NCBI RefSeq assembly: GCF_001952935.1
Contig: NZ_CP018319.1
Span: 2,944,501 to 3,008,500 of the forward strand
Direction: 5' to 3'
DNA from: Pseudomonas frederiksbergensis
GTDB lineage: Bacteria; Pseudomonadota; Gammaproteobacteria; Pseudomonadales; Pseudomonadaceae
Length of the DNA: 64,000 nt
The notes below the pieces were generated by a model. It worked only from the letters and a program-made list of their open reading frames with translations, was not told where the DNA came from and made no database searches. A program made the position numbers and the translations under genes. Shown in pieces: positions 26,068-34,565 of the stretch. Each line of letters begins with the position of its first letter. The first letter of the stretch is position 1.

Positions 26068-28046
26068 AGCTGATACCTCAGGGCCAGGCTGCTTTGCAGG
26101 CGTTGGGCCTGGCGCAGGGATTCACGCAGGATCCGTCGATCCAGATGATTGAGGCTGTCCGGATCGACCCGGTTGGAGTAGGGCAAGTTCTCCCGAGTCT
26201 GTAGCTGATGTTGCTGCATGCGGGTTTGCTGGATGAAGTGATAGGCCTCTTCGTACGCCGCACCGTCCAGCCGTTCGATGACTTCTTTGTCCACCAATTG
26301 GCGAAAGCGCTCCAGCGTGTTGTTCGCCTCGACGCCATGGGCCAGGGCGAGCAGTCGGGCACCGTCGACAAACGGCGTCAGTCCCTGGACTTTCAAATCA
26401 AGGGTGGCTTTCTCACCATTCTTGCGAGCCAGTACGAACTCACGGAAACGTCCTACGGGCGGACGGTTGCGCAGGGCGTTCTCGGCCATCATTCGCTGGA
26501 ACAGGCGGTTGTCATTCACCTGATCGAGAATGCCCTGACGCAGCTGCTCGCAGCCTTGCTCGTCGCCCCAGACCACCCGCAAGTCGAAATAAATGCTCGA
26601 ACCCAACAGGTTCTCCGGCGTGGCTTCGCGGATAAACGCGGCAAAACGTCGTGACCATTCGGCCCGGGACAGGCACAGCTCAGGGTTGCCGGCCATGATG
26701 TTGCCCTTGCACAGGGTGAAACCGCAGAGCGCCAGGCTCTGGTTGATCTGCTGGGCGATGGGCAGCAATTTGCCGCGAATTTCGGCGGCGTGGGCCGCGT
26801 CCCGGGCTTCGAACAGAATGCCGTTGTCCTGATCGGTGTGCAGCGTCTGTTCGCGGCGGCCTTCGCTACCGAAGCACAGCCAACTGAACGCAATGCCGGG
26901 GTCGCCTTTCTCGGCGAGGGTCAGTTCGATCACCCGGCATACTGTGTGGTCATTGAGCAGGGTGATGATGTGCGTGATCTGGGTTGAAGAAGCGCCGTGG
27001 GCCAGCATGCGCTCCACCAGCTGACCGATCTCGCCGCGCATCGCGACCAGGTTTTCCACCTTCTGGGCGCTGCGGATGGTCCGCGCCAGATGCACCAGAT
27101 CGACCCGTTGCAGGGAAAACAGATCACGTTCCGAAACCACGCCGCACAGGCGATGATCTTTCACCAGGCAGACGTGGGCGATGTGCCGCTCGGTCATGGC
27201 AATTGCCGCATCGAAGGCGCTGTGGTCCGGCGACAGGAAAAACGGCGCCCGGGTCATGTGGCGCTCGATGGCTTCGTTGAAATCGTCAGTGCCGTCGGCC
27301 ACCACATGACGCAAGTCGCGCAGGGTGAAAATCCCCAGCGGCGCTTTATTTTCGTCGACCACCACAATGCTGCCGACCTGCTGCTCATGCATCAGGGTCA
27401 CGGCTTCACGCAGTGGCGTAGTCGGGCTGCAGGTCACCGGATGGCGCATGGCCAATTCGCCCAGGCGGGTGTTGAGCGAGTACTGCGTGCCGAGGGTTTC
27501 CACGGCTTTTTGCTGGACTTGCTGGTTGACCTGATCCAGCAGGCTGCTCACGCCGCGTAGGGCAAAGTCGCGAAATGCGTTGGAAAGCGCGAACAGTTTG
27601 ATGAACGCCAGCTTGTTCAGCTGTAGGCAAAAGGTGTCTTCGGAGGCCAGATGTTCGGTGCGCGTCGCGCGCTCACCCAGCAGCGCGGCGAGGGGGAAAC
27701 ACTCGCCGGTGGTGATTTCAAAGGTGGTTTCGGTGCCGCCCTTGGCCGTATGCGGGCGTTCTCCCACGACCCGGCCTTGCTTGACGATGTAGAAATGCTC
27801 GACCGGGCCGTCGGCGGGCTTGAGGATGCTCTCGCCGGGCGCATAAAAACGCAGCTGGCACTGCTCGACCAGGTACGCCAGGTGAGCGTGTTCCATTTGA
27901 TTGAAGGGCGGGAAGCGCTGAAGGAACTGCAAAGTGCCCTGGATGTTCTGCAACACCGCGGTTTTCCCTGCCTGTGTGAAGGCATCCTCTTTACTCATAA
28001 CCATTACCGCAGTCTTTTGATTGTTGTTGTCGGATGACTCAGCCAT
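26064..28046 (-). CDS. Cyclic-nucleotide-binding/CBS/DUF294 nucleotidyltransferase-like signalling protein
   Basis: The 660-residue soluble protein has three parts. A cNMP-binding fold spans about 35-165 (FYAPGESILKPADGPVEHFYIVKQGRVV). Two CBS motifs span about 210-330 (TPLREAVTLMHEQQVGSIVVVDENKAPLGIFTLRDL; FDAAIAMTERHIAHVCLV). A DUF294 region with the nucleotidyltransferase motif GSEGRREQTLHTDQDNG near 390-410 and its C-terminal DUF294_C helical domain complete it. This looks like a nucleotide-sensing regulator with a possible nucleotidyl-transfer activity. The target is unknown. AGGGG lies before the ATG. Its end is coupled to the exonuclease. Confidence 0.88.
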   Translation of the reverse strand: MAESSDNNNQKTAVMVMSKEDAFTQAGKTAVLQNIQGTLQFLQRFPPFNQMEHAHLAYLVEQCQLRFYAPGESILKPADGPVEHFYIVKQGRVVGERPHTAKGGTETTFEITTGECFPLAALLGERATRTEHLASEDTFCLQLNKLAFIKLFALSNAFRDFALRGVSSLLDQVNQQVQQKAVETLGTQYSLNTRLGELAMRHPVTCSPTTPLREAVTLMHEQQVGSIVVVDENKAPLGIFTLRDLRHVVADGTDDFNEAIERHMTRAPFFLSPDHSAFDAAIAMTERHIAHVCLVKDHRLCGVVSERDLFSLQRVDLVHLARTIRSAQKVENLVAMRGEIGQLVERMLAHGASSTQITHIITLLNDHTVCRVIELTLAEKGDPGIAFSWLCFGSEGRREQTLHTDQDNGILFEARDAAHAAEIRGKLLPIAQQINQSLALCGFTLCKGNIMAGNPELCLSRAEWSRRFAAFIREATPENLLGSSIYFDLRVVWGDEQGCEQLRQGILDQVNDNRLFQRMMAENALRNRPPVGRFREFVLARKNGEKATLDLKVQGLTPFVDGARLLALAHGVEANNTLERFRQLVDKEVIERLDGAAYEEAYHFIQQTRMQQHQLQTRENLPYSNRVDPDSLNHLDRRILRESLRQAQRLQSSLALRYQL

Positions 28047-28254
28047 GGTCGGCCCCTGCGCGCGGGGTGCCCATTGGACGTAAGTCTAGGTAGGACGTGA
28101 AGCTGTAGGTATTTGGGAAATGTCTGACGCAACTGTGCGAAAAACCTCCTACATTGGCTATAGGAAATTTTTCCGACGAAGTGCACATTGAAGGCCTGCT
28201 TAGCGATGTCTGACGGATGTGCTAGGGAATAGAAATGAAATCGTAGAGTAAGCC

Positions 28255-28716
28255 ATGTCCGACCACGATATTTTGAGTGACGCCGAGCGCGAGGCGCTGA
28301 GTGCCCTCATGCTGGAACCTGCCCTGCCGACGCAAAGGGTATTGATCGTTGACGATGATAGAGACGCGCGGGAGTTGTTGTCGCAGATTCTGGAACTCGG
28401 TGGGGTTCGATGCATTACCGCAGCAAGTGGCGAAACTGCACTCAAGATGTTGGTTGATGAAGCTGAACTGAAAAAGCTTTCAATCGGTTTGATGATCACT
28501 GACTTACGCATGGGCAATGTCGATGGCCTGGATCTGATCCGTCAGGTACGTGAGTCGGTGCGGGCGGCGTTGCCGATCATCATTGTCTCCGGTGACGCCG
28601 ATGTTAAAGACGCCATCGAAGCGATGCATTTGAGTGTGGTGGATTTTCTGCTCAAGCCTATCGATACCGACAAGCTGTTGGCGCTGGTCAAGCATGAGCT
28701 GGGAATGGATGTGTAG
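28255..28716 (+). CDS. Single-domain response regulator
   Basis: The 153-residue protein has a 26-residue leader and one receiver domain: the acidic pair in VLIVDDDRDARELL, phospho-acceptor D83 in LMITDLRMGNVDGLDL, the switch Ser in IIIVSGDADV, and the conserved Lys in FLLKPIDTDKL. There is no output domain and no kinase gene nearby. It is transcribed divergently from the DUF294 gene across 208 bases and ends at a shared terminator facing glcB. It may pass phosphate to, or bind, a partner encoded elsewhere. Confidence 0.88.
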   Translation: MSDHDILSDAEREALSALMLEPALPTQRVLIVDDDRDARELLSQILELGGVRCITAASGETALKMLVDEAELKKLSIGLMITDLRMGNVDGLDLIRQVRESVRAALPIIIVSGDADVKDAIEAMHLSVVDFLLKPIDTDKLLALVKHELGMDV

Positions 28717-28732
28717 GTGATCGTTCCCAAAC

Positions 28733-28768
28733 AAAAATGCCCTGATCTTTCGATCAGGGCATTTTTTT
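28733..28768. terminator. Bidirectional rho-independent terminator
   Basis: The stem AAAATGCCCTGATC/GATCAGGGCATTTT around TTTC, with T runs on both strands, serves the response regulator gene (+) and glcB (-), which converge here. Confidence 0.95.
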
Positions 28769-28787
28769 GTCCGGCGTCAGCGCTTAG

Positions 28788-30965
28788 TTACAGGCCATTG
28801 GCAGTCTTGAACTCGCGGCGACGACGGTGCAGGACCGGCTCGGTGTAGCCGTTCGGCTGCTTCGTGCCTTCGACCACCAGTTCGACCGCCGCCTGGAAGG
28901 CGATGTTGCTGTCGAAGTTCGGGGCCAGCGGACGGTACAGCGGGTCATTGGCGTTCTGACGGTCAACCACTGGCGCCATGCGCTTGAGGCTTTCCATGAC
29001 CTGATCTTCGGTGACGATGCCGTGACGCAGCCAGTTGGCGATGTGCTGGCTGGAAATTCGCAGCGTCGCACGGTCTTCCATCAGGCCGACGTCATTGATG
29101 TCCGGCACTTTCGAACAGCCCACGCCCTGGTCGATCCAGCGCACCACATAACCGAGAATGCCCTGGGCGTTGTTGTCCAGTTCGTTCTTGATCTGCTCTG
29201 CAGTCCAGTCTGGATTGACGGCCAGCGGGATGGTCAGGATGTCATCCACCGAAGCGCGCGCACGTTTGGCCAGTTCGGCCTGACGGGCGAACACATCGAC
29301 CTTGTGGTAATGCAGCGCGTGCAGCGCGGCAGCGGTCGGCGATGGAACCCAGGCAGTGTTGGCACCGGCCAGCGGGTGAGCGATTTTCTGTTCGAGCATC
29401 GCAGCCATCAGGTCCGGCATTGCCCACATGCCTTTACCGATCTGGGCGCGACCTTGCAGGCCGGTGCTCAAACCGATATCGACGTTCCAGTTTTCGTAAG
29501 CGCCGATCCACTTCTCGGCCTTCATGTCCGCCTTGCGCACCATCGGGCCGGCTTCCATGGAGGTGTGGATTTCATCGCCGGTACGGTCGAGGAAACCGGT
29601 GTTGATGAACACTACACGCTCGCTGGCAGCCTTGATGCAGGCCTTGAGGTTGACCGTGGTACGGCGTTCCTCGTCCATGATCCCGACTTTCAGCGTGTTA
29701 CGTGGCAAGCCGAGCACTTCTTCGATGCGACCGAACAGCTCGTTGGTGAACGCGGCTTCTTCCGGGCCGTGCATCTTCGGTTTCACGATGTAGACCGAAC
29801 CGGTGCGGCTGTTCTTGCGCGAGTTGTTACCGTTGAGGCTGTGGATCGCCGCGAGGCTGGTGACCAGACCGTCGAGGATGCCTTCCGGCACTTCGTTGCC
29901 GTCTTTATCGAGGATCGCGTCGATGGTCATCAGGTGACCGACGTTGCGCACGAACAGCAGAGAACGACCATGCAAGCTCAGTTCTTTACCATCGACACCG
30001 GTATAAGTGCGGTCGGCGTTCATGGTGCGGGTAAAGGTCTGACCGCCCTTGGAGACTTCTTCCGACAGATCGCCCTTCATCAGGCCGAGCCAGTTGCGGT
30101 AGATCACCACTTTGTCATCGGCATCGACGGCGGCGACGGAGTCTTCGCAGTCCATGATGGTGGTCAGCGCGGCTTCCATCAGGATGTCTTTGAGGCCGGC
30201 AGCGTCGGTCTGGCCGACCGGGGTGCTGGCGTCGACCTGGATTTCGAAGTGCAGGCCGTTGTTTTTCAGCAGGATCGCGGTCGGTGCGACGGCATCGCCG
30301 TGGAAACCGATCAGCTGTGCATCGTTGCGCAGGCCGGTATTGCTGCCGCCTTTAAGGGCGACCACCAGTTTGCCGTCAACGATCTTGTAGCCGGTGGAAT
30401 CGACGTGAGTGCCGGCAGCCAATGGCGCCGCTTCGTCAAGGAAGGCGCGGGCGAAGGCGATGACCTTGTCGCCGCGAACCTTGTTGTAGCCTTTGCCTTT
30501 TTCCGCGCCGTCAGCTTCGCTGATGGCATCGGTGCCGTAGAGCGCGTCATACAGCGAACCCCAACGGGCGTTCGAGGCATTGAGCGCGAAACGGGCGTTC
30601 ATCACCGGAACCACCAGCTGTGGACCGGCCATGCGGGCGATTTCGTCATCGACGTTTTGCGTCGTTGCCTGGAAATCAACCGCTTCTGGCAGCAGATAAC
30701 CGATGTCTTGCAGGAAGGCTTTGTAGGCCACCGCATCGTGCGCAACACCTGCACGAGCCTGGTGCCAGGCATCGATACGAGCCTGGATATCATCGCGTTT
30801 GGCGAGTAGGGCTTTGTTCTTCGGCGCCAGGTCATGAATGACCTTGTCGGCACCGGCCCAGAACTTATCGGCGGTGAGGCCGGTACCGGGAATGGCTTCG
30901 TTGTTCACGAAGTCGAACAGGACTTTGGCGACCTGCAGGCCACCGACTTGAACGTGTTCAGTCAT
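28788..30965 (-). CDS. glcB: Malate synthase G
   Basis: This enzyme condenses glyoxylate and acetyl-CoA to malate, completing the glyoxylate shunt or glycolate use. The 725-residue monomeric G-type enzyme is recognised by [30 protein letters not shown] at the start. Other signatures are [45 protein letters not shown] and [19 protein letters not shown]. The ATG at 30965 gives the length usual in Pseudomonas, and the four-codon upstream extension is not needed. It stands alone between a terminator and a 599-bp non-coding region, and links functionally to fatty-acid oxidation genes further on. Confidence 0.97.
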   Translation of the reverse strand: MTEHVQVGGLQVAKVLFDFVNNEAIPGTGLTADKFWAGADKVIHDLAPKNKALLAKRDDIQARIDAWHQARAGVAHDAVAYKAFLQDIGYLLPEAVDFQATTQNVDDEIARMAGPQLVVPVMNARFALNASNARWGSLYDALYGTDAISEADGAEKGKGYNKVRGDKVIAFARAFLDEAAPLAAGTHVDSTGYKIVDGKLVVALKGGSNTGLRNDAQLIGFHGDAVAPTAILLKNNGLHFEIQVDASTPVGQTDAAGLKDILMEAALTTIMDCEDSVAAVDADDKVVIYRNWLGLMKGDLSEEVSKGGQTFTRTMNADRTYTGVDGKELSLHGRSLLFVRNVGHLMTIDAILDKDGNEVPEGILDGLVTSLAAIHSLNGNNSRKNSRTGSVYIVKPKMHGPEEAAFTNELFGRIEEVLGLPRNTLKVGIMDEERRTTVNLKACIKAASERVVFINTGFLDRTGDEIHTSMEAGPMVRKADMKAEKWIGAYENWNVDIGLSTGLQGRAQIGKGMWAMPDLMAAMLEQKIAHPLAGANTAWVPSPTAAALHALHYHKVDVFARQAELAKRARASVDDILTIPLAVNPDWTAEQIKNELDNNAQGILGYVVRWIDQGVGCSKVPDINDVGLMEDRATLRISSQHIANWLRHGIVTEDQVMESLKRMAPVVDRQNANDPLYRPLAPNFDSNIAFQAAVELVVEGTKQPNGYTEPVLHRRRREFKTANGL

Positions 30966-31165
30966 TGCTTGCCTCACTCTGCTCAGCTATTTCGCTTTTC
31001 AGCTCTTCAATTTAACAATGAAGCCTCTGGCATTTAAACCACAAACCTGTTGACCAGTACATGCCATTGCGGGCGGCTGGGTTATGACCAATCAACGGCG
31101 TTGAGGCCGTGCTGACGGGGCTTTCAGGTTGTGGCTGCACCTGCGGCAGACATCGATCCAGCGTT

Positions 31166-31193
31166 ATGTAGTGCGCGCTGCGGCATACTACAT
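31166..31193. promoter_or_regulatory. Inverted repeat in the long non-coding region between glcB and gcvR
   Basis: ATGTAGT (31166-31172) and ACTACAT (31187-31193) form perfect 7-base arms with a 14-base spacer, 200 bases upstream of glcB. The 599-bp non-coding stretch 30966-31564 otherwise holds AT-rich sequence around 31300-31330 and the long inverted repeat at 31361-31487. I recognise no regulator for this site. Confidence 0.25.
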
Positions 31194-31360
31194 GATGAAT
31201 TGCGCTTGTGAAAATTAGACTAAATACGTCGTTCTGCGACGCCATGACGCATTGCGGTCACGTCGGGGAACGGGATGTTCTCAAAAAACTATTGGATTGT
31301 TCCAGTTAAATATAAAAAGTTGTACACATAATCTTCATTGCCCTGCTATGGGGCCTTGCT

Positions 31361-31487
31361 TTTGTGGCGAGGGAGCTTGCTCCCGCTCGGCTGCGCAGCA
31401 GTCGCAAAATCAGCGAAAGCGGTCCGTCTGGGCTATTCAGGGGGCCGCTTCGCGCCCCAGCGGGAGCAAGCTCCCTCGCCACAAAAA
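31361..31487. repeat. Long inverted repeat of the GTGGCGAGGGAGCTTGCTCCCGC type
   Basis: The outer arms TTTGTGGCGAGGGAGCTTGC and GCAAGCTCCCTCGCCACAAA are perfect inverted copies. The arms also contain their own short hairpin (GGGAGCTTGCTCCC). This is a third repeat family in the window and appears once. It lies 78 bases before gcvR. Confidence 0.9.
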
Positions 31488-31564
31488 AGTAGTGCCGGGC
31501 TGATTCCGGTCCCTTGCCTATACTTGCTTTTCTATAACAAAAGTCATGACAAGAGGGCTGCGCC

Positions 31565-32083
31565 ATGGACCACCTCGTACTCACTGTATTCGCTCCGGAC
31601 AAGCCTGGGCAGGTCGAGCGCATTGCCCAATGCATTGCCGAGCACGGCGGTAACTGGTTGGAGAGCCGCATGTCACGCATGGCCGGGCAGTTCGCCGGGA
31701 TTCTTCGCGTGGGCGTGCCGGCCGAGGCCTACGATGAATTGGTCGATGCCCTACAGGCGTTGTCCGCCCACGGCATTCGCGTGCTGATTGCCGAAAGCGG
31801 AATCGAGCAATCCTGCACCTGGAAACCCATAGCCATGGAATTGGTGGGCAATGACCGCCCCGGGATCGTACGCGACATCACGCGTCTGCTGAGTGAACAG
31901 GGGGTGAACCTGGAGCGTCTGGTGACCGAAGTACGTCCTGCGCCGATGAGCAGCGAGCCTTTGTTCCACGCCGAAGCGATTCTCGCCGTGCCGCTGACGT
32001 TGTCCCTGGACGTGCTGCAATCGCGCCTGGAAACCCTGGCGGATGATTTGATGGTCGAATTGGTGCTGCGCAGTGAACCCTGA
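31565..32083 (+). CDS. gcvR: GcvR-like ACT-domain regulator of glycine cleavage
   Basis: The 172-residue protein consists of two ACT domains, MDHLVLTVFAPDKPGQVERIAQCIAEHGGNW at the start and MELVGNDRPGIVRDITRLLSEQGVNLERL in the second half. This matches GcvR. In E. coli GcvR binds the activator GcvA and represses the glycine cleavage operon when glycine is low. It has no DNA-binding domain. Its presence fits the glycine-producing genes of the window, but no gcv genes or gcvA are seen here. Confidence 0.85.
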   Translation: MDHLVLTVFAPDKPGQVERIAQCIAEHGGNWLESRMSRMAGQFAGILRVGVPAEAYDELVDALQALSAHGIRVLIAESGIEQSCTWKPIAMELVGNDRPGIVRDITRLLSEQGVNLERLVTEVRPAPMSSEPLFHAEAILAVPLTLSLDVLQSRLETLADDLMVELVLRSEP

Positions 32084-32114
32084 TCAGGTTATCCAAGTTA
32101 TACGTGCACCTGCC

Positions 32115-32123
32115 TGTGGATAA
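32115..32123 (-). other. Perfect DnaA box
   Basis: TGTGGATAA is the exact complement of the DnaA box TTATCCACA. It lies 32 bases after gcvR. A second perfect box in the same orientation follows 112 bases later, and near matches lie at 32089 (TTATCCAAG) and, inside rarD, at 32319 (TTATCCACG). Confidence 0.6.
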
Positions 32124-32226
32124 CCTGTAGAGACCATCCTCCAGGCCACGTCGGCCGGGCTTCTTCAGGATTTGATCAAAAAACCAGCAGTTTCAGGGAC
32201 TTGCGCACAAACGCCGGGGATCACGT

Positions 32227-32235
32227 TGTGGATAA
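32227..32235 (-). other. Perfect DnaA box
   Basis: This is a second exact TGTGGATAA, with the flanking CCTTG/CCTGT context shared in part with the first. It lies between gcvR and rarD, inside the arms of a perfect 12-base inverted repeat (32173-32184 and 32290-32301). Confidence 0.6.
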
Positions 32236-32298
32236 CCTTGGGAAGGATTGATGCAGGCCACGGTAGCCGTGGCCTGTAGAGGTTTGTGTGTTTTTTGA

Positions 32299-33186
32299 TC
32301 AGCGGCGACGACGCATACTTATCCACGCGTCGACGCTGTAAATCGCCAGGCCCGCCCAGATAAAGATGAACGCAACCAGTGTGCTCGACGACAAATGCTC
32401 GCCAAACAGCAGCACGGCTTGCAACAGCACCAGCGTCGGCGCCAGGTACTGGAGGAATCCCAGCGTCGTGTAGGGCAAATGCCGTGCGGCGGCGTTGAAA
32501 CACACCAGCGGCACCAGCGTCACCGGACCCGCGGCCACCAGCCACCAGGCTTCGGACGTGGTCCAGAATTCGGGTTGAGCGCTGGTGGCCGTCTGATTGA
32601 AAAGCAGCCAGGCAATCGCAATCGGCACCAGCATCCAGGTTTCCACCACCAGACCCGGCAGCGCCTTGACCGGTGCCTGCTTGCGGATCAGTCCGTAGAA
32701 ACCGAAGGTCAGCGCCAGCACCAACGACACCCACGGCAGACTGCCGACTTGCCAGACCTGCTGGGCGACGCCGACCGCCGCGAGGCCAACCGCCAGCCAT
32801 TGCATGCGCCGCAGTCGTTCGCCAAGGATCAACATGCCCAGCAGCACGTTCACCAACGGGTTGATGTAGTAACCGAGACTGGCTTCGAGCATGCGCCCGT
32901 TGTTCACCGACCAGACGTAGGTCAGCCAGTTGGCCGCGATCAGCGTGCCGCTCAGGGCCAGGATCGCCAGGCGTTTCGGATTGTCACGCAACTCGCGCCA
33001 CCAGCCCGGATGTTTCCACACCAGCAGCAGCAAGGCGCCGAACAGCGCGGACCAGAGCACTCGGTGGATGATGATCTCCACCGCAGGCACGTTGGCGATG
33101 GCTTTGAAGTAGATCGGGAACAGACCCCAGATGATATAGGCACTCAGGCCCAGGATGTACCCGCGACGCGGGTTGGCAGCTTGCAT
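32299..33186 (-). CDS. rarD: RarD-type EamA transporter
   Basis: The 295-residue protein has ten predicted membrane segments in two EamA halves. It starts GYILGLSAYIIWGLFPIYFKAI, and the second half includes FLQYLAPTLVLLQAVLLFGE. It belongs to the RarD (chloramphenicol-sensitive protein) group of drug/metabolite transporters; the substrate is not known. It converges on gcvR. A hairpin AGGCCACGG/CCGTGGCCT at 32253-32273 lies just beyond its stop. Confidence 0.88.
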   Translation of the reverse strand: MQAANPRRGYILGLSAYIIWGLFPIYFKAIANVPAVEIIIHRVLWSALFGALLLLVWKHPGWWRELRDNPKRLAILALSGTLIAANWLTYVWSVNNGRMLEASLGYYINPLVNVLLGMLILGERLRRMQWLAVGLAAVGVAQQVWQVGSLPWVSLVLALTFGFYGLIRKQAPVKALPGLVVETWMLVPIAIAWLLFNQTATSAQPEFWTTSEAWWLVAAGPVTLVPLVCFNAAARHLPYTTLGFLQYLAPTLVLLQAVLLFGEHLSSSTLVAFIFIWAGLAIYSVDAWISMRRRR

Positions 33187-33286
33187 GCAGAATCCTTGCT
33201 TAGGCAGCTAACAAAGAGGGGATTGTAAGGAGAATTGTCTACGGATGTCCTACCTGATTAGGTTGGTTATTTGTGAACACAAACAA

Positions 33287-33378
33287 CTGTGGGAGCGAGC
33301 CTGCTCGCGAAAGCGGTAGTTCATTCAGCATCACTGTTGAATGTGAAACCGTATTCGCGAGCAGGCTCGCTCCCACTT
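33287..33378. repeat. REP doublet between rarD and srkA
   Basis: Inverted copies of GTGGGAGCGAGCCTGCTCGC face each other over a 45-base spacer between two genes on the same strand. Confidence 0.92.
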
Positions 33379-33393
33379 GGGGATTTGTGTTCG

Positions 33394-34368
33394 TCAGAAG
33401 AGCTTCAACGGTTCTTCGTTGAGTGCCGCCAACTGTTCGCGCAAGGCCAGCACTTGGTCTCCCCAATACCGTTCACTGCCGAACCACGGAAAACTGTGCG
33501 GGAACGCCGGGTCGTCCCAGCGGCGGGCGAGCCAGGCGCTGTAGTGCATCAGGCGCAGGGCGCGCAGTGGTTCGATCAGCGCCAGTTCCCGCGGATCGAA
33601 GTCGTGGAACTCACTGTAGCCGTCCATCAATTCCGACAACTGACCGAGACATTCCTGACGATCACCCGCCAGCATCATCCAGATGTCCTGCACCGCAGGA
33701 CCCATGCGGCAGTCGTCGAGGTCGACGATGTGGAACATCTCGTCGCGGCACATCATGTTGCCGGGATGGCAGTCGCCGTGCATGCGGATGTTCTTGTGCG
33801 GCGTTGCCTTGTAGACCTCTTCCACCCGCTTGAGCAGGTCGCGGGCGACGGACTCGTAGGCTGGCAGCAGGCTTTTGGGTACGAAATTGCCTTCGAGCAA
33901 TGTGGTCAGCGAGTCATGACCGAAGTTTTTCACACCCAGCGCTTCGCGGTGTTCGAACGGTTTGGTAGCGCCGACCGCGTGCAGGCGACCGAGCAGTTGC
34001 CCCAGGCGATACAGCTGATCGAGATTGCCCGGCTCCGGCGCACGGCCACCACGGCGGGGGAACAGGGTGAAGCGGAAACCGTTGTGCTCGTGCAGGCTGG
34101 CACCGTTGTGAATCATCGGCGCGACCACCGGTACGTCGCACTCGGCGAGTTCGAAGGTGAATTGGTGCTCTTCGAGAATCGCTTCGTTGGTCCAGCGCTG
34201 CGGGCGGTAGAACTTGGCGATCAGCGGCTCGGAGTCTTCGATACCGACCTGATAGACACGGTTCTCGTAGCTGTTGAGCGCCAGAATGCGCGCGTCGCTG
34301 AGAAAGCCGATGCTTTCGACGGCATCGAGCACGAGGTCTGGGGTGAGGGTTGCAAACGGGTGGGCCAT
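33394..34368 (-). CDS. srkA: Stress response kinase A (YihE/RdoA family)
   Basis: The 324-residue protein is an aminoglycoside-phosphotransferase-like Ser/Thr kinase. It has the ATP-lobe residues ENRVYQVGIEDSEPLIAKFYRPQRW, the catalytic loop RMHGDCHPGNMM and the metal-binding FHIVDLDDCRMGP. In E. coli SrkA opposes MazEF-linked death under stress; whether that applies here is unknown. AGGAG seven bases upstream fixes the ATG at 34368. The longer upstream frame runs into a REP and is rejected. Confidence 0.9.
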   Translation of the reverse strand: MAHPFATLTPDLVLDAVESIGFLSDARILALNSYENRVYQVGIEDSEPLIAKFYRPQRWTNEAILEEHQFTFELAECDVPVVAPMIHNGASLHEHNGFRFTLFPRRGGRAPEPGNLDQLYRLGQLLGRLHAVGATKPFEHREALGVKNFGHDSLTTLLEGNFVPKSLLPAYESVARDLLKRVEEVYKATPHKNIRMHGDCHPGNMMCRDEMFHIVDLDDCRMGPAVQDIWMMLAGDRQECLGQLSELMDGYSEFHDFDPRELALIEPLRALRLMHYSAWLARRWDDPAFPHSFPWFGSERYWGDQVLALREQLAALNEEPLKLF

Positions 34369-34470
34369 GCTGACTCCTGCGCGCAGCAGGCTGCCGCGTC
34401 CGGCCAAGCATGGTAGCGCAGACGGGGCTTCTTTAGGGGTTTGGCTTGATATGAGTGTTGTCTGGGCTGA

Positions 34471-34560
34471 TGCCTTCGCGAGCAAGCCCGCTCCCACATT
34501 CGACCGTATTCTTCTGGGAGAACTCGGTTAAATGTGGGAGCGGGCTTGCTCGCGAAAAGG
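34471..34560. repeat. REP doublet between srkA and the PhoX-type gene
   Basis: Inverted copies of TTCGCGAGCAAGCCCGCTCC, here tail to tail, end five bases before the PhoX-type stop codon. Confidence 0.92.
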
Positions 34561-34565
34561 CCCTA

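Noticed and set aside
28719..28732. GATCGTTCCCA after the response regulator as a partial long REP-like unit
   Set aside because: Only 11 bases match and neither internal hairpin nor right end is present.
28827..30809. A 660-codon open frame opposite to glcB
   Set aside because: It is the complement of a clear malate synthase gene and has no recognisable domain.
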